47,061 bases of DNA, from contig CACZHK010000016.1 in assembly GCA_902780915.1 (NCBI GenBank), positions 1 to 47,061 of the forward strand. Reading direction: 5' to 3'. This document shows, piece by piece, positions 30,083 through 38,427 of the stretch (the stretch's first letter is position 1; every line of letters starts with the position of its first letter). This DNA comes from Pseudoselenomonas ruminantium (GTDB taxonomy: Bacteria; Bacillota; Negativicutes; Selenomonadales; Selenomonadaceae). The position numbers were made by a program, and so were the translations under genes. Under the pieces are notes generated by a model, which saw only the letters and a list, made by a program, of their open reading frames with translations, was not told the DNA's origin and searched no databases.

Positions 30083-31168
30083 ATGCCAGCGTATAAAGAT
30101 GAAGCACGTGGCACCTGGTACTGCCGTTTCCGCTATACCGATTATACCGGAGAAAAGCACGAAACCACCAAGCGCGGCTTTAAGACTAAAAAGGCCGCCC
30201 TCCAGTATGAGGCTGAATTCAAGGCTCAATCCGGCGACACGGCCAAGCTGACAATGAATGCCTTATGTGATGCCTATTTGAAGGATAGGAAGGTCAATCA
30301 GAAAGCCAGCACCTATAAAGCTACGGAAAAAATCATCAACTCGCATATACGGACTGCTTTCGGCCGGCGTGCAATCAGCGAGATAACCAAGCTGGATATC
30401 AGACAATGGCAAAATGACCTAATGCAAAAGCAGGCGTACAACAACCGCCCCTACGCCCCCAGCACCTTGCGCCAGATAAACATCCAGTTGAACGCTGTCT
30501 TTAACTACGCCGTGAAATACTATGACCTTGCCAAGAATCCCACCAAGGCCGTGGATACCATCGGCAAAAGGCAAAAGCGGCAGGCATTCTGGTCGCTGGA
30601 GGAATTTTCCAAAGTCATTGCCCAAGTGGAAAACCCGGAGCTGAGACTTGCCTACCTGCTGCTCTTTTACAGCGGAATGCGTATCGGGGAATTACTGGCG
30701 CTCTCCCCTGCTGATTTCGACTTTACAGCCAACACTATCAGCATCAGCAAAAGCCTCATGCCCGCCACAGGGAAAGTCACCAGCCCAAAGACATCGTACA
30801 GCGTCCGCATAGTGCCCATGCCACCCGCTCTGATGAAGGAGGTTCAGGACTACATCAGTAACCTAATGGAGCCACCTGAGCGGATTTTCACCTACTCACA
30901 GAGAGTATACCGCGACTATCTCAAGCGCTATGCCCAAAAAGCCGAGATTCCTCCCATCCATGTCCACGACCTGCGACATTCTCACGCCAGCTACCTTATC
31001 CACAACAATGTTCCGGTAACCACCATAAGCCGCCGTCTGGGACACGCCAATGCCAGCGTTACCCTGTCGGTATATTCCCATATGTACGAGGGATCTGCCG
31101 GTGATGTTGCGGTCATGCTGGAAAAAGCATTTATTTGTGGTCAAAACGTGGTCACAGAAGGGAAATAA
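30083..31168 (+). CDS. int: prophage tyrosine integrase
   Basis: A 361-residue tyrosine recombinase. An AP2-like N-terminal domain (GTWYCRFRYTDYTGEKHETT) is followed by a SAM-like core-binding domain and the catalytic domain with Arg in YSGMRIGELLAL, HDLRHSH, LGHANASVT and the nucleophile in VYSHMYEG. It closes the lysogeny block at the host boundary. The attachment site must lie downstream between about 31169 and 31300, but the second site is off-window, so the core cannot be defined. Confidence 0.95.
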   Translation: MPAYKDEARGTWYCRFRYTDYTGEKHETTKRGFKTKKAALQYEAEFKAQSGDTAKLTMNALCDAYLKDRKVNQKASTYKATEKIINSHIRTAFGRRAISEITKLDIRQWQNDLMQKQAYNNRPYAPSTLRQINIQLNAVFNYAVKYYDLAKNPTKAVDTIGKRQKRQAFWSLEEFSKVIAQVENPELRLAYLLLFYSGMRIGELLALSPADFDFTANTISISKSLMPATGKVTSPKTSYSVRIVPMPPALMKEVQDYISNLMEPPERIFTYSQRVYRDYLKRYAQKAEIPPIHVHDLRHSHASYLIHNNVPVTTISRRLGHANASVTLSVYSHMYEGSAGDVAVMLEKAFICGQNVVTEGK

Positions 31169-31235
31169 AAATCGGAAAACCTTGCAAATAAAGGGCTGAC
31201 ATGGAAAATACAAGAGTACCATATCTACTGATGCG

Positions 31236-31285
31236 ACAAAAAGCGGCAACCACTCTTTATCAGAAGGGTTGCCGCTCACTTTTCT
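31236..31285. terminator. bidirectional terminator at the prophage-host boundary
   Basis: AGCGGCAACC and GGTTGCCGCT arms (31242-31251, 31267-31276) enclose a 15-base loop. A tract lies before and CTTTTCTG after, so it can end the integrase transcript and also the glycosyltransferase transcript. Confidence 0.65.
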
Positions 31286-31304
31286 GACCAATCCACTATG
31301 TTGC

Positions 31305-33266
31305 TTAGCTGTATTTCTTTAAGTACGAATCCATATCAGACAGCAATAATTGCAAATCCTCCCATTCACTGGCTATGAAGCACCGCCGAGATAATTCCCC
31401 CTTATTCTGTGCAACCAAGAATTCCTCCCGCATATGCTGCACATATAAAGGACGGAATTCCGGCTTGATACGATGCAAGGTAAAGGTTGCATTGTTGTAC
31501 TTCTTGCTCCAGTAAATGTAGCGGAACTTGGCAAATTCCTTTTTGCTGGACAGATAGCCGTAAATAAACCCATACTCCTCGTTGATGGCAAACAGCTTGT
31601 CAGCTCGTACCGAGGAATCAGGATTGTCACTGCAATAAAAATACCCCGAAAAGTTCAGGAAAATCACACGCTTTGCATTGCACATGAGTTGGAACCAAAA
31701 ACCATTATCCTGATAGGAAGCCCCTGGTGTTTCATTATGCCGGATATTGTTGCTCTGAATAAATTCACGCAGAATAATCCCGCACCAACTCATCATAGCG
31801 CAATGGAAAAGATTGGGATTCACATTCTGGGGATCCTGCACCTTGTTATACAATTCTTTGCAAGAAACTGCCGAGATATATTTTTTCTGGCCTGTTTCCA
31901 AATCTCCCCAAAAACGTGTAAAGTCAGCCTTTGTTATTTCCGTCTGATTTTTTTCTGCTGCTTCTACCAGCTTTTCCAGCATATCCGACCCCAGTGCATC
32001 ATCGGCCTCAAGAATCTGTATATACTTACCTCTAGCTGCATCCATGCCTACATTGACAGTATGCCCATAGCCGGTGTTTTCTTTGGATATGATCCTGATT
32101 CTCTCATCCTTTTCCGCATATTCAGATAGGATCTCTGCAGAAGCATCAGTAGAACCATCATTCACAGCGATAATCTCAATTTCCTTGAGCGTCTGGCCCA
32201 CAGCACTATCCAACGCTCTGGCCAAATACTTCTCAACATTGTAGACAGGAATGATAACAGATACCCAGGGACTTTCTTTGGTGTAGCTATAAAACTGTGG
32301 GAACTGCCTGAATCGGCCAATGTTGCTTCGGTCAAGATAATCCTCCATCAACCGATCGCCTACAGCACCCAGATATTTTGCCGCAGCTTTATAGTTCCCT
32401 TGCTTTTCTGCATTTTTGCCAGCCAGGTAGCATATCTTGATATCCTTGCTAACCAGTTTTTTCATGTCACGCCAAGGAGACTTCCTGACCACCTGCCAAT
32501 AAGGCTTGGCTACGGACTCATCAGCGAATTCAAACCACGGCTTCCCCTCATTGACAAAATGCCAAAATACATTCTTTTTATTAATAGGGATCTGATATGG
32601 ATTAAATGCCCCCATCAAAGATATCAACTCGTTGCTGATTATCTTGAACTCTCCCTGTAGGACATGATTGATGGCATCCTGCTCCAGTAGACCGTATCTG
32701 GCCCGATTTTTCTTGAAATCCACCAGCACTTCCTGGGTCAAATCCATCTGGCGCCATTTTGCGACATCAATCAACATGCAGCCGGCATTGAGATAATTAT
32801 CTGTGGCCAGATTCAGCCTCTTGGCACTGCTTTCATGTTTTGCCTCATTTACAGCAGCAATGGGATATCCTTCCATGTCAATATCCCATATTGCATCCAG
32901 CTTATTGACGCACAGCATATCGGCATCCAAATAGAGGACTCGTTCAACCTCATCTGATATGATAAGAGGAATCATCAGACGAATCAAGACAGTACTATTA
33001 AGCCGTCCTACCCCTATATTGCCCAAGGCACGGTCTGTCTGTTCCAATTCTTTGGTGACTTCGTATAAACGAATCTCCGTATTCTTATACAGCTTGTCGA
33101 ACTTTTCTAGTTTATCAATATCATCTTCGTGTATTCCCTTGCAAAGCAAGTGAAACACCACGGGATGTCCGACATTTTGCAAAGCAATTGATGTCATGAC
33201 AATTCCCGCGTATTTCACATAATTTGCATCAACACCGAAGGCACAATGAAAAGCCTGTTCTTTCAT
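31305..33266 (-). CDS. bifunctional GT8-GT2 glycosyltransferase
   Basis: A 653-residue fusion. Residues about 5-270 are GT8 (FGVDANYVKYAGIVMTSIAL, the metal-binding LYLDADMLCV, NAGCMLIDV, LEQDAIN, and a WHF motif). Residues about 335-560 are GT2 (VSVIIPVYNVEKYLARALDS, AVNDGSTDA, EADD). It transfers sugars in two steps, likely at the cytoplasmic face. The ATG is one base after the autotransporter stop, so the two are translationally coupled. Sugar and acceptor are unknown; the Ser-rich stalk of the autotransporter is a candidate acceptor, polysaccharide another. Confidence 0.9.
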   Translation of the reverse strand: MKEQAFHCAFGVDANYVKYAGIVMTSIALQNVGHPVVFHLLCKGIHEDDIDKLEKFDKLYKNTEIRLYEVTKELEQTDRALGNIGVGRLNSTVLIRLMIPLIISDEVERVLYLDADMLCVNKLDAIWDIDMEGYPIAAVNEAKHESSAKRLNLATDNYLNAGCMLIDVAKWRQMDLTQEVLVDFKKNRARYGLLEQDAINHVLQGEFKIISNELISLMGAFNPYQIPINKKNVFWHFVNEGKPWFEFADESVAKPYWQVVRKSPWRDMKKLVSKDIKICYLAGKNAEKQGNYKAAAKYLGAVGDRLMEDYLDRSNIGRFRQFPQFYSYTKESPWVSVIIPVYNVEKYLARALDSAVGQTLKEIEIIAVNDGSTDASAEILSEYAEKDERIRIISKENTGYGHTVNVGMDAARGKYIQILEADDALGSDMLEKLVEAAEKNQTEITKADFTRFWGDLETGQKKYISAVSCKELYNKVQDPQNVNPNLFHCAMMSWCGIILREFIQSNNIRHNETPGASYQDNGFWFQLMCNAKRVIFLNFSGYFYCSDNPDSSVRADKLFAINEEYGFIYGYLSSKKEFAKFRYIYWSKKYNNATFTLHRIKPEFRPLYVQHMREEFLVAQNKGELSRRCFIASEWEDLQLLLSDMDSYLKKYS

Positions 33267-33267
33267 A

Positions 33268-34587
33268 TCAGAACATCCAGCGATAGCCCAGGTTCAGACG
33301 CCATTTTTCTGATATTTTGTCAGCCATAGCCGTTCTCGTCAACTCGCCGTAAAGATTCTGTGAAGCAGTCGTCTTGAAGTCAAAGCCGATGCCATATTCC
33401 AGCCAGGTGTCACTGCCAGAAGTTTCGCTACCAAAGCGATTGCCATTCCAGGTAATAGTAGCTGAGGAATCGCCCTTGAACTCACGCAGCAGCGAACAAG
33501 TCAGATAAATATTCCCGCGTTCTGTCTTGCGTCCCAAATTAAAGCCCAAGCGTCCAACCAGAGAAGTTGCTGCTCCCATATCAACCACGGCACCATTACT
33601 CATAGTGAACTCGTCACCGTTCATACGGCTGTAGTTAAATTCCACTTGCGGTTCAAGATAATACTCTTTTTTAAAGTTATGACGATAGCCATATTCCAGT
33701 GACGCATTTAGGCCATTGCTTCCAGTTTTACCACTATATGACTGCCTTGTTGTCAAATCATATGCATCAAACCAGCTGGAAAAATGACCATACTTTACAA
33801 TAGCATCAAGATAGTGCCCCTTGCCCCACATGTAAGTTCCATACAAACCGAACAAATTGCCGTTTCCGGCGCTCCGCACATTGTCACCGGACAAATTCGA
33901 ACTGGTATGCAGATAAGTGATGCCTGCATGAAGCTTGCCCTTAGACAGCTCAAAGGCTCTGTCATAACCTCCCTGGATAGACTTCATGGTGTAGTCGAGG
34001 TTGTTATCCACCTCGCCCTTGCCGCCATAACCGCGAATCCAAATCCCATTATCTGCTGTACTATCACGAAGGTCACCCATGCGCTTATGCAGATCATTGT
34101 TAGCCAAGCGCATACTTGCCAACGATACAGTCTGCGCATTGGCTATAGCCTGAGTAGCCGCCTTTATTTCGGCCTTCTGCTGCTCTGTAAGCTCATCCGT
34201 ATCAGGAGTTAAAGGTTCCACGGGGGCAGACGAGGGGACGGACGAGGGGACGGACGAGGGGACGGACGAGGGGACGGACGAGGGGACAGATGAGGGGACG
34301 GACGAGGGGACGGACGAGGGGACGGACGAGGGGACAGATGAAGGATTATACGAAGGATTATACGAGGGGTCATACGAGGGGTCATACGAGGGGTCATACG
34401 AGGGGTCATAATCAGCATGTGCCACACTAGGAACAAATAATGCGTAGCCATCCACTGCTGCATCAATATCCACCTGCGGATTTTGAGGTACGGCAATCGC
34501 AGACAGGCCATTAGCCCCTGTAATTACCGACAAGGCGGTCATGACCTTCATAAAAGACTCTGCTGTTTTTCTTTTTACAATTTTCAC
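33268..34587 (-). CDS. autotransporter with repeat stalk instead of a passenger
   Basis: A 439-residue outer-membrane protein. An N-terminal extended signal peptide runs to about residue 57 (ending SVAHA). Residues 60-122 are four YDPS, two YNPS, and nine SVPS units. A linker helix (LTEQQKAEIKAATQAIANAQ ... SMRLANNDLHKRMGDLRD) then enters a barrel of about 260 residues ending in the BAM-type C-terminal aromatic WMF. A folded passenger domain is missing. The protein may display a glycosylated stalk or be a length-variable surface structure. It is followed after one base by the glycosyltransferase. A seven-C tract lies in its promoter. Confidence 0.85.
   Translation of the reverse strand: MKIVKRKTAESFMKVMTALSVITGANGLSAIAVPQNPQVDIDAAVDGYALFVPSVAHADYDPSYDPSYDPSYDPSYNPSYNPSSVPSSVPSSVPSSVPSSVPSSVPSSVPSSVPSSVPSSAPVEPLTPDTDELTEQQKAEIKAATQAIANAQTVSLASMRLANNDLHKRMGDLRDSTADNGIWIRGYGGKGEVDNNLDYTMKSIQGGYDRAFELSKGKLHAGITYLHTSSNLSGDNVRSAGNGNLFGLYGTYMWGKGHYLDAIVKYGHFSSWFDAYDLTTRQSYSGKTGSNGLNASLEYGYRHNFKKEYYLEPQVEFNYSRMNGDEFTMSNGAVVDMGAATSLVGRLGFNLGRKTERGNIYLTCSLLREFKGDSSATITWNGNRFGSETSGSDTWLEYGIGFDFKTTASQNLYGELTRTAMADKISEKWRLNLGYRWMF
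34222..34410 (-). repeat. 12-bp in-frame tandem repeats (tetrapeptide stalk)
   Basis: Fifteen 12-bp units encode YDPS, YNPS and SVPS; units differ by only a few bases within each class. Loss or gain of a unit keeps the frame and changes stalk length, rather than turning the gene off. Confidence 0.9.
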
Positions 34588-34623
34588 ACTATCATCCCTT
34601 TCAATACACTATAAGCCATTGGA

Positions 34624-34651
34624 ATTATAGCACATTTGTCCCCCCCTGCAA
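34624..34651 (-). promoter_or_regulatory. autotransporter promoter with a seven-base G tract in its spacer
   Basis: On the minus strand TTGCAG (34651-34646) and TATAAT (34629-34624) are 16 bases apart. Seven consecutive G (34646-34640) begin at the last base of the -35. One more G would give the optimal 17-base spacing, so slippage would tune expression. Confidence 0.6.
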
Positions 34652-34774
34652 GACAGCGTGTGATATAAACATAAAAACTACGATTGAGATGAATTATATA
34701 GTCTCATTATACTGTTTGAGATATTGTCCTACATCTATCCTTTGCAAAAATCTTTACACTGCCAAGCATTACTC

Positions 34775-34803
34775 TTTACATACGTAATATTACGTAATAT
34801 AAT
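34775..34803 (+). promoter_or_regulatory. chromosomal hicAB promoter and operator
   Basis: TTTACA and TATAAT are 17 bases apart, and the spacer is a near-perfect dyad TACGTAATATTACGTA (34781-34796). A repressor bound there would block polymerase directly, as expected for HicB. Confidence 0.75.
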
Positions 34804-34821
34804 AAGTATGAGGTGATTTGC

Positions 34822-35013
34822 ATGCCCATGACCCCCAAGGAAATGGTCGCCCTACTGAAAGCCAACGGCTTTAAGCACATAAAGAGCAATAATGGCTCCC
34901 ATCAGAAATATTTCAACCCTGTCACCAACATTACTGTTTCTGTTCCCATACACTGCAAAGACTTGAAAAAGGGACCTGAGCAGGCCCTTTTGAAACAAGC
35001 CGGACTGAAATGA
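34822..35013 (+). CDS. hicA: HicA toxin (chromosomal copy)
   Basis: A 63-residue HicA starting MPMTPKEMVALLKANGFKHI at ATG 34822, six bases after GAGGTGA. The catalytic His lies in SNNGSHQKYFNP, and the usual end is HCKDLKKGPEQALLKQAGLK. It differs clearly from the prophage HicA, so it is not a recent duplicate. hicB follows 15 bases downstream. Confidence 0.93.
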   Translation: MPMTPKEMVALLKANGFKHIKSNNGSHQKYFNPVTNITVSVPIHCKDLKKGPEQALLKQAGLK

Positions 35014-35028
35014 CTGGAGGTTATATAC

Positions 35029-35418
35029 ATGAGCAGCAAATTCTTTTACCCTGCCATCTTTGAGCCAGAAGAGATTGGTTTCTCTGTCTATATCCCTGAT
35101 ATCCCAGGTTGCATGACTCAAGGGGATTCCATGGAAGAAGCACTTGATATGGTTCAAGATGCTATAGGCCTCATGCTGGAGGGCTTGGACGAGGCTGATT
35201 ATCCTGCAGCATCTTCCCCCACCGAAATTTCCTGCACCTCCCCGCAGTTTGTCATGATGGTGCCTTTCGACAAACTGGCCTATGACAAAAAATACAACTC
35301 CAAATCTGTCAAAAAAACTCTCTCCATACCTGCCTGGCTTAATGCCATGGCACTGAAAAAGAATCTAAACTTCTCAAACATCTTGCAAAATGCTTTGATG
35401 CGTGAGTTGAATGTCTAA
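35029..35418 (+). CDS. hicB: HicB antitoxin (chromosomal copy)
   Basis: A 129-residue antitoxin. The N-terminal fold shows FYPAIFEPEEIGFSVYIPDI and MTQGDSMEEALDMVQDAIGL; the C-terminus, VKKTLSIPAWLNAMALKKNL then NFSNILQNALMRELNV, is strikingly like the prophage HicB tail. DNA-binding domains are therefore closer to each other than the toxin pairs, which raises cross-regulation as a possibility. A strong bidirectional terminator follows. Confidence 0.93.
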   Translation: MSSKFFYPAIFEPEEIGFSVYIPDIPGCMTQGDSMEEALDMVQDAIGLMLEGLDEADYPAASSPTEISCTSPQFVMMVPFDKLAYDKKYNSKSVKKTLSIPAWLNAMALKKNLNFSNILQNALMRELNV

Positions 35419-35427
35419 AACACCCAT

Positions 35428-35478
35428 GAAAAAACGGCAAGCGTTTCTTTTCTGCCAGAAACGCTTGCCGTTTTTTTC
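35428..35478. terminator. strong bidirectional terminator
   Basis: Arms AACGGCAAGCGTTTC and GAAACGCTTGCCGTT (about 15 bp) are flanked by A and T tracts, so the hairpin can end both hicB (plus) and the HAD phosphatase gene (minus). Confidence 0.9.
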
Positions 35479-35481
35479 GTA

Positions 35482-36564
35482 TCACTTGTCGCTGCGGGTT
35501 ACATTCTCACCGTAAATGGTCTTGAAATCATTCCGCATGGAAACAGGAACCCAGCCGTTTTCATCAGCAAGTTTCCTGCATTTTTCCGCTTTCTTGGTGT
35601 CCCCCAGTTCCCGTTCCAGGTCGTCGCACAGGAGGAAGAACGCTGCGCTCTTGTACTTGTTGTTGTTCACCGCATAGTTGAGCATGCTGGTATCGCCACT
35701 GGAGTTGCCGAAGGCCAGTACCGGCTGCTTGCCTATTTCTCTGGCTATGGCCTGCACTTTGTTCATCTGGAGATTTTTGATGACAAATTTGCCCCGCACC
35801 AGGGAATCTCCCTTTTTATAGGCATAGTCCAGCCCATTTTTATCGTCCTGATGATCTGCCTTGATTTCGATATCGGTGCCGATGATGTGATTTTCTGGGA
35901 TATGCAGGGCATCGCATACGAGCACCCGCACCAGTTGGCGCTCGCTCCCCGAAACTACATATACCTGGAAGCCATTATTCTGCAGATATTGGATGGTTTC
36001 CACCATGGGCAGATAAAAGGCCTCGCCCCACTTCAGATTGTTCAGGCCCTCCACCGGGGTTTCCATGAAGTTCCGGACATAAGCTGTATACTCAGGATAG
36101 CCCATCCCTTCAAAGACTGCGGCCTGATGAGGTGCGCTGCTGCCCAGCTTGTCCCCGGTGTCCTTGCTGCGGATAAAATGCTCCAGTCCCAGGGCAAACT
36201 CTTTATCTTCCGGGGAAGCCTTATAGCTCTTGTCTTTGACAGCCCGCTCAATGAACAGCATGCCGTCAAAATAATAAGGCGCTGTCTCGCAGAGGAAGGT
36301 GCCATCCATGTCATAGGTGGCAATGCGATCCTCCACGGGAATGAAATTCTTGCTCTTGGGATTGGTCACATCCTTCACATAGGAAACAAGTGCCTGATAG
36401 GAGTCAGCCTGCTTGTTCCAATACTTGAAGTTGCTGCCCTTGCCATTCACGGAAATCTGCGAGATTTCTGCCCGCGACATGGCTTCAGTATACGGGAGCT
36501 CTGCCATAAAGCCAAAGCTCAAAGTTGCTGCCAGAACAGCGGCGCAAAGTTTTTTATTTTTCAC
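35482..36564 (-). CDS. exported HAD-family phosphatase
   Basis: A 360-residue protein with a signal peptide (KKLCAAVLAATLSFGFMAEL). HAD motif I is TYDMDGTFL (about residue 84, nucleophile Asp and acid/base Asp), motif II is YVVSGSER, and motifs III/IV lie in VLAFGNSSGDTSML. Phosphoserine phosphatase-like HAD folds in the periplasm hydrolyse small phosphate esters; the substrate is unknown. It is a single-gene unit with a palindromic promoter upstream and a strong terminator downstream. Confidence 0.85.
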   Translation of the reverse strand: MKNKKLCAAVLAATLSFGFMAELPYTEAMSRAEISQISVNGKGSNFKYWNKQADSYQALVSYVKDVTNPKSKNFIPVEDRIATYDMDGTFLCETAPYYFDGMLFIERAVKDKSYKASPEDKEFALGLEHFIRSKDTGDKLGSSAPHQAAVFEGMGYPEYTAYVRNFMETPVEGLNNLKWGEAFYLPMVETIQYLQNNGFQVYVVSGSERQLVRVLVCDALHIPENHIIGTDIEIKADHQDDKNGLDYAYKKGDSLVRGKFVIKNLQMNKVQAIAREIGKQPVLAFGNSSGDTSMLNYAVNNNKYKSAAFFLLCDDLERELGDTKKAEKCRKLADENGWVPVSMRNDFKTIYGENVTRSDK

Positions 36565-36603
36565 GATAGTTCCCCCTATTCTCTTGAATCATATCTTACC
36601 ATA

Positions 36604-36632
36604 TAGATATCCTGTCATCAGATGACAGGCAA
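36604..36632 (-). promoter_or_regulatory. HAD gene promoter with a 19-bp palindrome in the spacer
   Basis: CCTGTCATC-A-GATGACAGG (36611-36629) is a perfect dyad. On the minus strand it falls between TTGCCT (36632-36627) and TATCTA (36609-36604), which are 17 bases apart. The loop is too small for a good RNA hairpin, so a DNA-bound regulator is more likely. Confidence 0.55.
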
Positions 36633-36658
36633 TGCCATCTTTGTTGCCGGACAGGGCC

Positions 36659-37585
36659 TTACTTCAAGAACCCGTTGACAATCTGCTCCTCTGCTTCCTT
36701 CTCTGTCAGCCCCAGGGTCATGAGTTTGATGAGCTGGTCCCCTGCAATCTTGCCAATGGCAGCTTCATGCACCAGCATGGCATCCACATTGTTGGCTTCC
36801 AAAGAGGGCACAGCCAGGATCCGGCCTTCGTCCATGATGATGGAGTCGCATTCCGTGTGGCCGTGGCAGGCGGCGTTGCCTACGATGCGCAGATCCAGTT
36901 TCTGATAGGACTTGTCCTTGGCTACGCCCCTCGATACCACATCGGCACTGGCGTTGTCGCCGTCAAGATTCACCTCGTATTCGCTGTAGGCGTACTGGGT
37001 GCCGTGGGTCATGAGGCGCTCGCGCACGATGAGGCTGGCATCGGCCTTGAGATTGGCACGGGTAGTGCGGCTGGTGGAGTCCACCCCCTTGATCTGCACC
37101 ATCTCCATCTCCATAGAGCTGCCTTTCTCCATGGTCACCTCGGTGACGGGGTTCAGGATGCGCTGGCCCGTGCCATCACCTGCACCGTAGTGCTTTTCCA
37201 CATACTTGACCTTGGCATTTTCCCCCACGAAGAAGCGATGCACGCCGTCGTGCTCCGAATCCTGCTTGCCGCAGTTGTCGATGCCGCAGCCCGCTACTAT
37301 GACCACATCAGCCCCTTCGCCAATGTAGAAATCATTGTAGACCGTTTCCTTCAGGCCGCTTTCGCTCATGACCACGGGAATATGCACGCTCTCATTCTTG
37401 GTGCCGGGCTTGATGCGGATATCAATGCCGGAGCCGTCCTCCTTGGAGGTTATCTCGATATTGGCAGAACTGCTGCGGCCCACGGACTTGCCGTTGGCCC
37501 GCAGATTGTAAGCCCCCTGGGGCACATCGTGGAGGTCAGCCACCTCCAGCAGCAGTCTTCTCTGTATTTCATCCATCTTTAGCAT
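36659..37585 (-). CDS. SufB/SufD-like scaffold of a minimal Suf (SMS) system
   Basis: A 308-residue SufB/D-family protein starting MLKMDEIQRRLLLEVADLHD at ATG 37585, seven bases after GGGGAGG. The beta-helix core shows repetitive strands (AGCGIDNCGKQDSEHDGVHR, KVKYVEKHYGAGDGTG) and the conserved C-terminal ACHGHTECDSIIMDEGRI with the His/Cys/Glu-type cluster ligands. It is shorter than SufB of full SUF operons. With only SufC beside it and no sufS/U/D nearby in the window, it fits the two-gene type found in anaerobes. Confidence 0.85.
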   Translation of the reverse strand: MLKMDEIQRRLLLEVADLHDVPQGAYNLRANGKSVGRSSSANIEITSKEDGSGIDIRIKPGTKNESVHIPVVMSESGLKETVYNDFYIGEGADVVIVAGCGIDNCGKQDSEHDGVHRFFVGENAKVKYVEKHYGAGDGTGQRILNPVTEVTMEKGSSMEMEMVQIKGVDSTSRTTRANLKADASLIVRERLMTHGTQYAYSEYEVNLDGDNASADVVSRGVAKDKSYQKLDLRIVGNAACHGHTECDSIIMDEGRILAVPSLEANNVDAMLVHEAAIGKIAGDQLIKLMTLGLTEKEAEEQIVNGFLK

Positions 37586-37599
37586 AGAGCTGCCTCCCC

Positions 37600-38328
37600 T
37601 TACTGAAACTTCCTGCACATGGGCATGCTGACCTCGGTATCCATGATCTTGGGCAGGATTTCCTGCCCCGGCCCATGCTCCTGCACCCTGCCGTCTGCCA
37701 GCACAACAATCTCATCTGCAATCTGCAGGATGCGCTCCTGGTGGGAAATGATGATGATGGAACTTTCCTCGATTTCTTCACGCATTTTCTCAAAGATGCG
37801 GATGAGGTTCTGGAAGCTCCAGAGGTCGATGCCCGCCTCCGGTTCATCAAAGATGGAGAGGCTGGTCTTCCGGGCCAGGATGGTGGCAATTTCGATGCGC
37901 TTGAGCTCACCGCCGGACAGGGAGCTGTTCACTTCCCTGTTTACATAGTCATTGGCGCAGAGCCCTACCTCGGAGAGGTAGTCGCAGGCCTTGATATGGG
38001 AAATCTTCTTCCCCGCCGCCAGCCGCAGGAGGTCAATGACCTGCAGGCCCCGGAAACGCACGGGCTGCTGGAAGGCAAAGCTGATGCCCAGGCGCGCCCT
38101 CTCCGTGATGCTCTTGTCCGTGATATCCTCGCCATCCAGATATATCCTGCCAGAGGTGGGCTGCTCAATGCCCGCAATGATCTTGGCCAAGGTTGACTTG
38201 CCGCTGCCGTTAGGACCCGTGATGACCACAAACTTCTTGTTGTCCACGGTGAGGCTCAGGTCCTGGATAATATCCACCTGGCTGTTGCCCTCGGTCACAT
38301 GGAAGGAAATATTCTTCAGTTCCAACAT
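37600..38328 (-). CDS. sufC: SufC-like ABC ATPase of Fe-S cluster assembly
   Basis: A 242-residue soluble ABC ATPase. Walker A is GPNGSGKST (about 39-47), the Q-loop is AFQQPVRF, the signature is LSGGELKR, Walker B is LSIFDEPEAGID, and a switch His lies in ISHQERI. SufC drives conformational change of the SufB/D scaffold. It is followed by the scaffold gene after 14 bases. An extended -10 promoter lies upstream. Confidence 0.93.
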   Translation of the reverse strand: MLELKNISFHVTEGNSQVDIIQDLSLTVDNKKFVVITGPNGSGKSTLAKIIAGIEQPTSGRIYLDGEDITDKSITERARLGISFAFQQPVRFRGLQVIDLLRLAAGKKISHIKACDYLSEVGLCANDYVNREVNSSLSGGELKRIEIATILARKTSLSIFDEPEAGIDLWSFQNLIRIFEKMREEIEESSIIIISHQERILQIADEIVVLADGRVQEHGPGQEILPKIMDTEVSMPMCRKFQ

Positions 38329-38384
38329 GTATATTCAGCTCTCCCTTCCGATTCCATAAATAATTTTTAGCTTTCATCGGTATT

Positions 38385-38393
38385 ATTATAACA
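38385..38393 (-). promoter_or_regulatory. extended -10 promoter of sufC
   Basis: TG-T-TATAAT on the minus strand, about 57 bases above the sufC start codon. No consensus -35 is visible. Confidence 0.45.
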
Positions 38394-38427
38394 TATTTCT
38401 TTTCAATCCTTCATGCTTTTGCCATAT

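Noticed and set aside
31169..31304. A tRNA gene or clear att core at the prophage-host boundary.
   Set aside because: No cloverleaf or tRNA-like sequence is visible and the other prophage end is outside the window, so no core can be defined.
34222..34410. Regular short repeats that at first sight suggest a CRISPR-like array.
   Set aside because: Units are contiguous 12-mers in frame with the autotransporter gene; there are no spacers.
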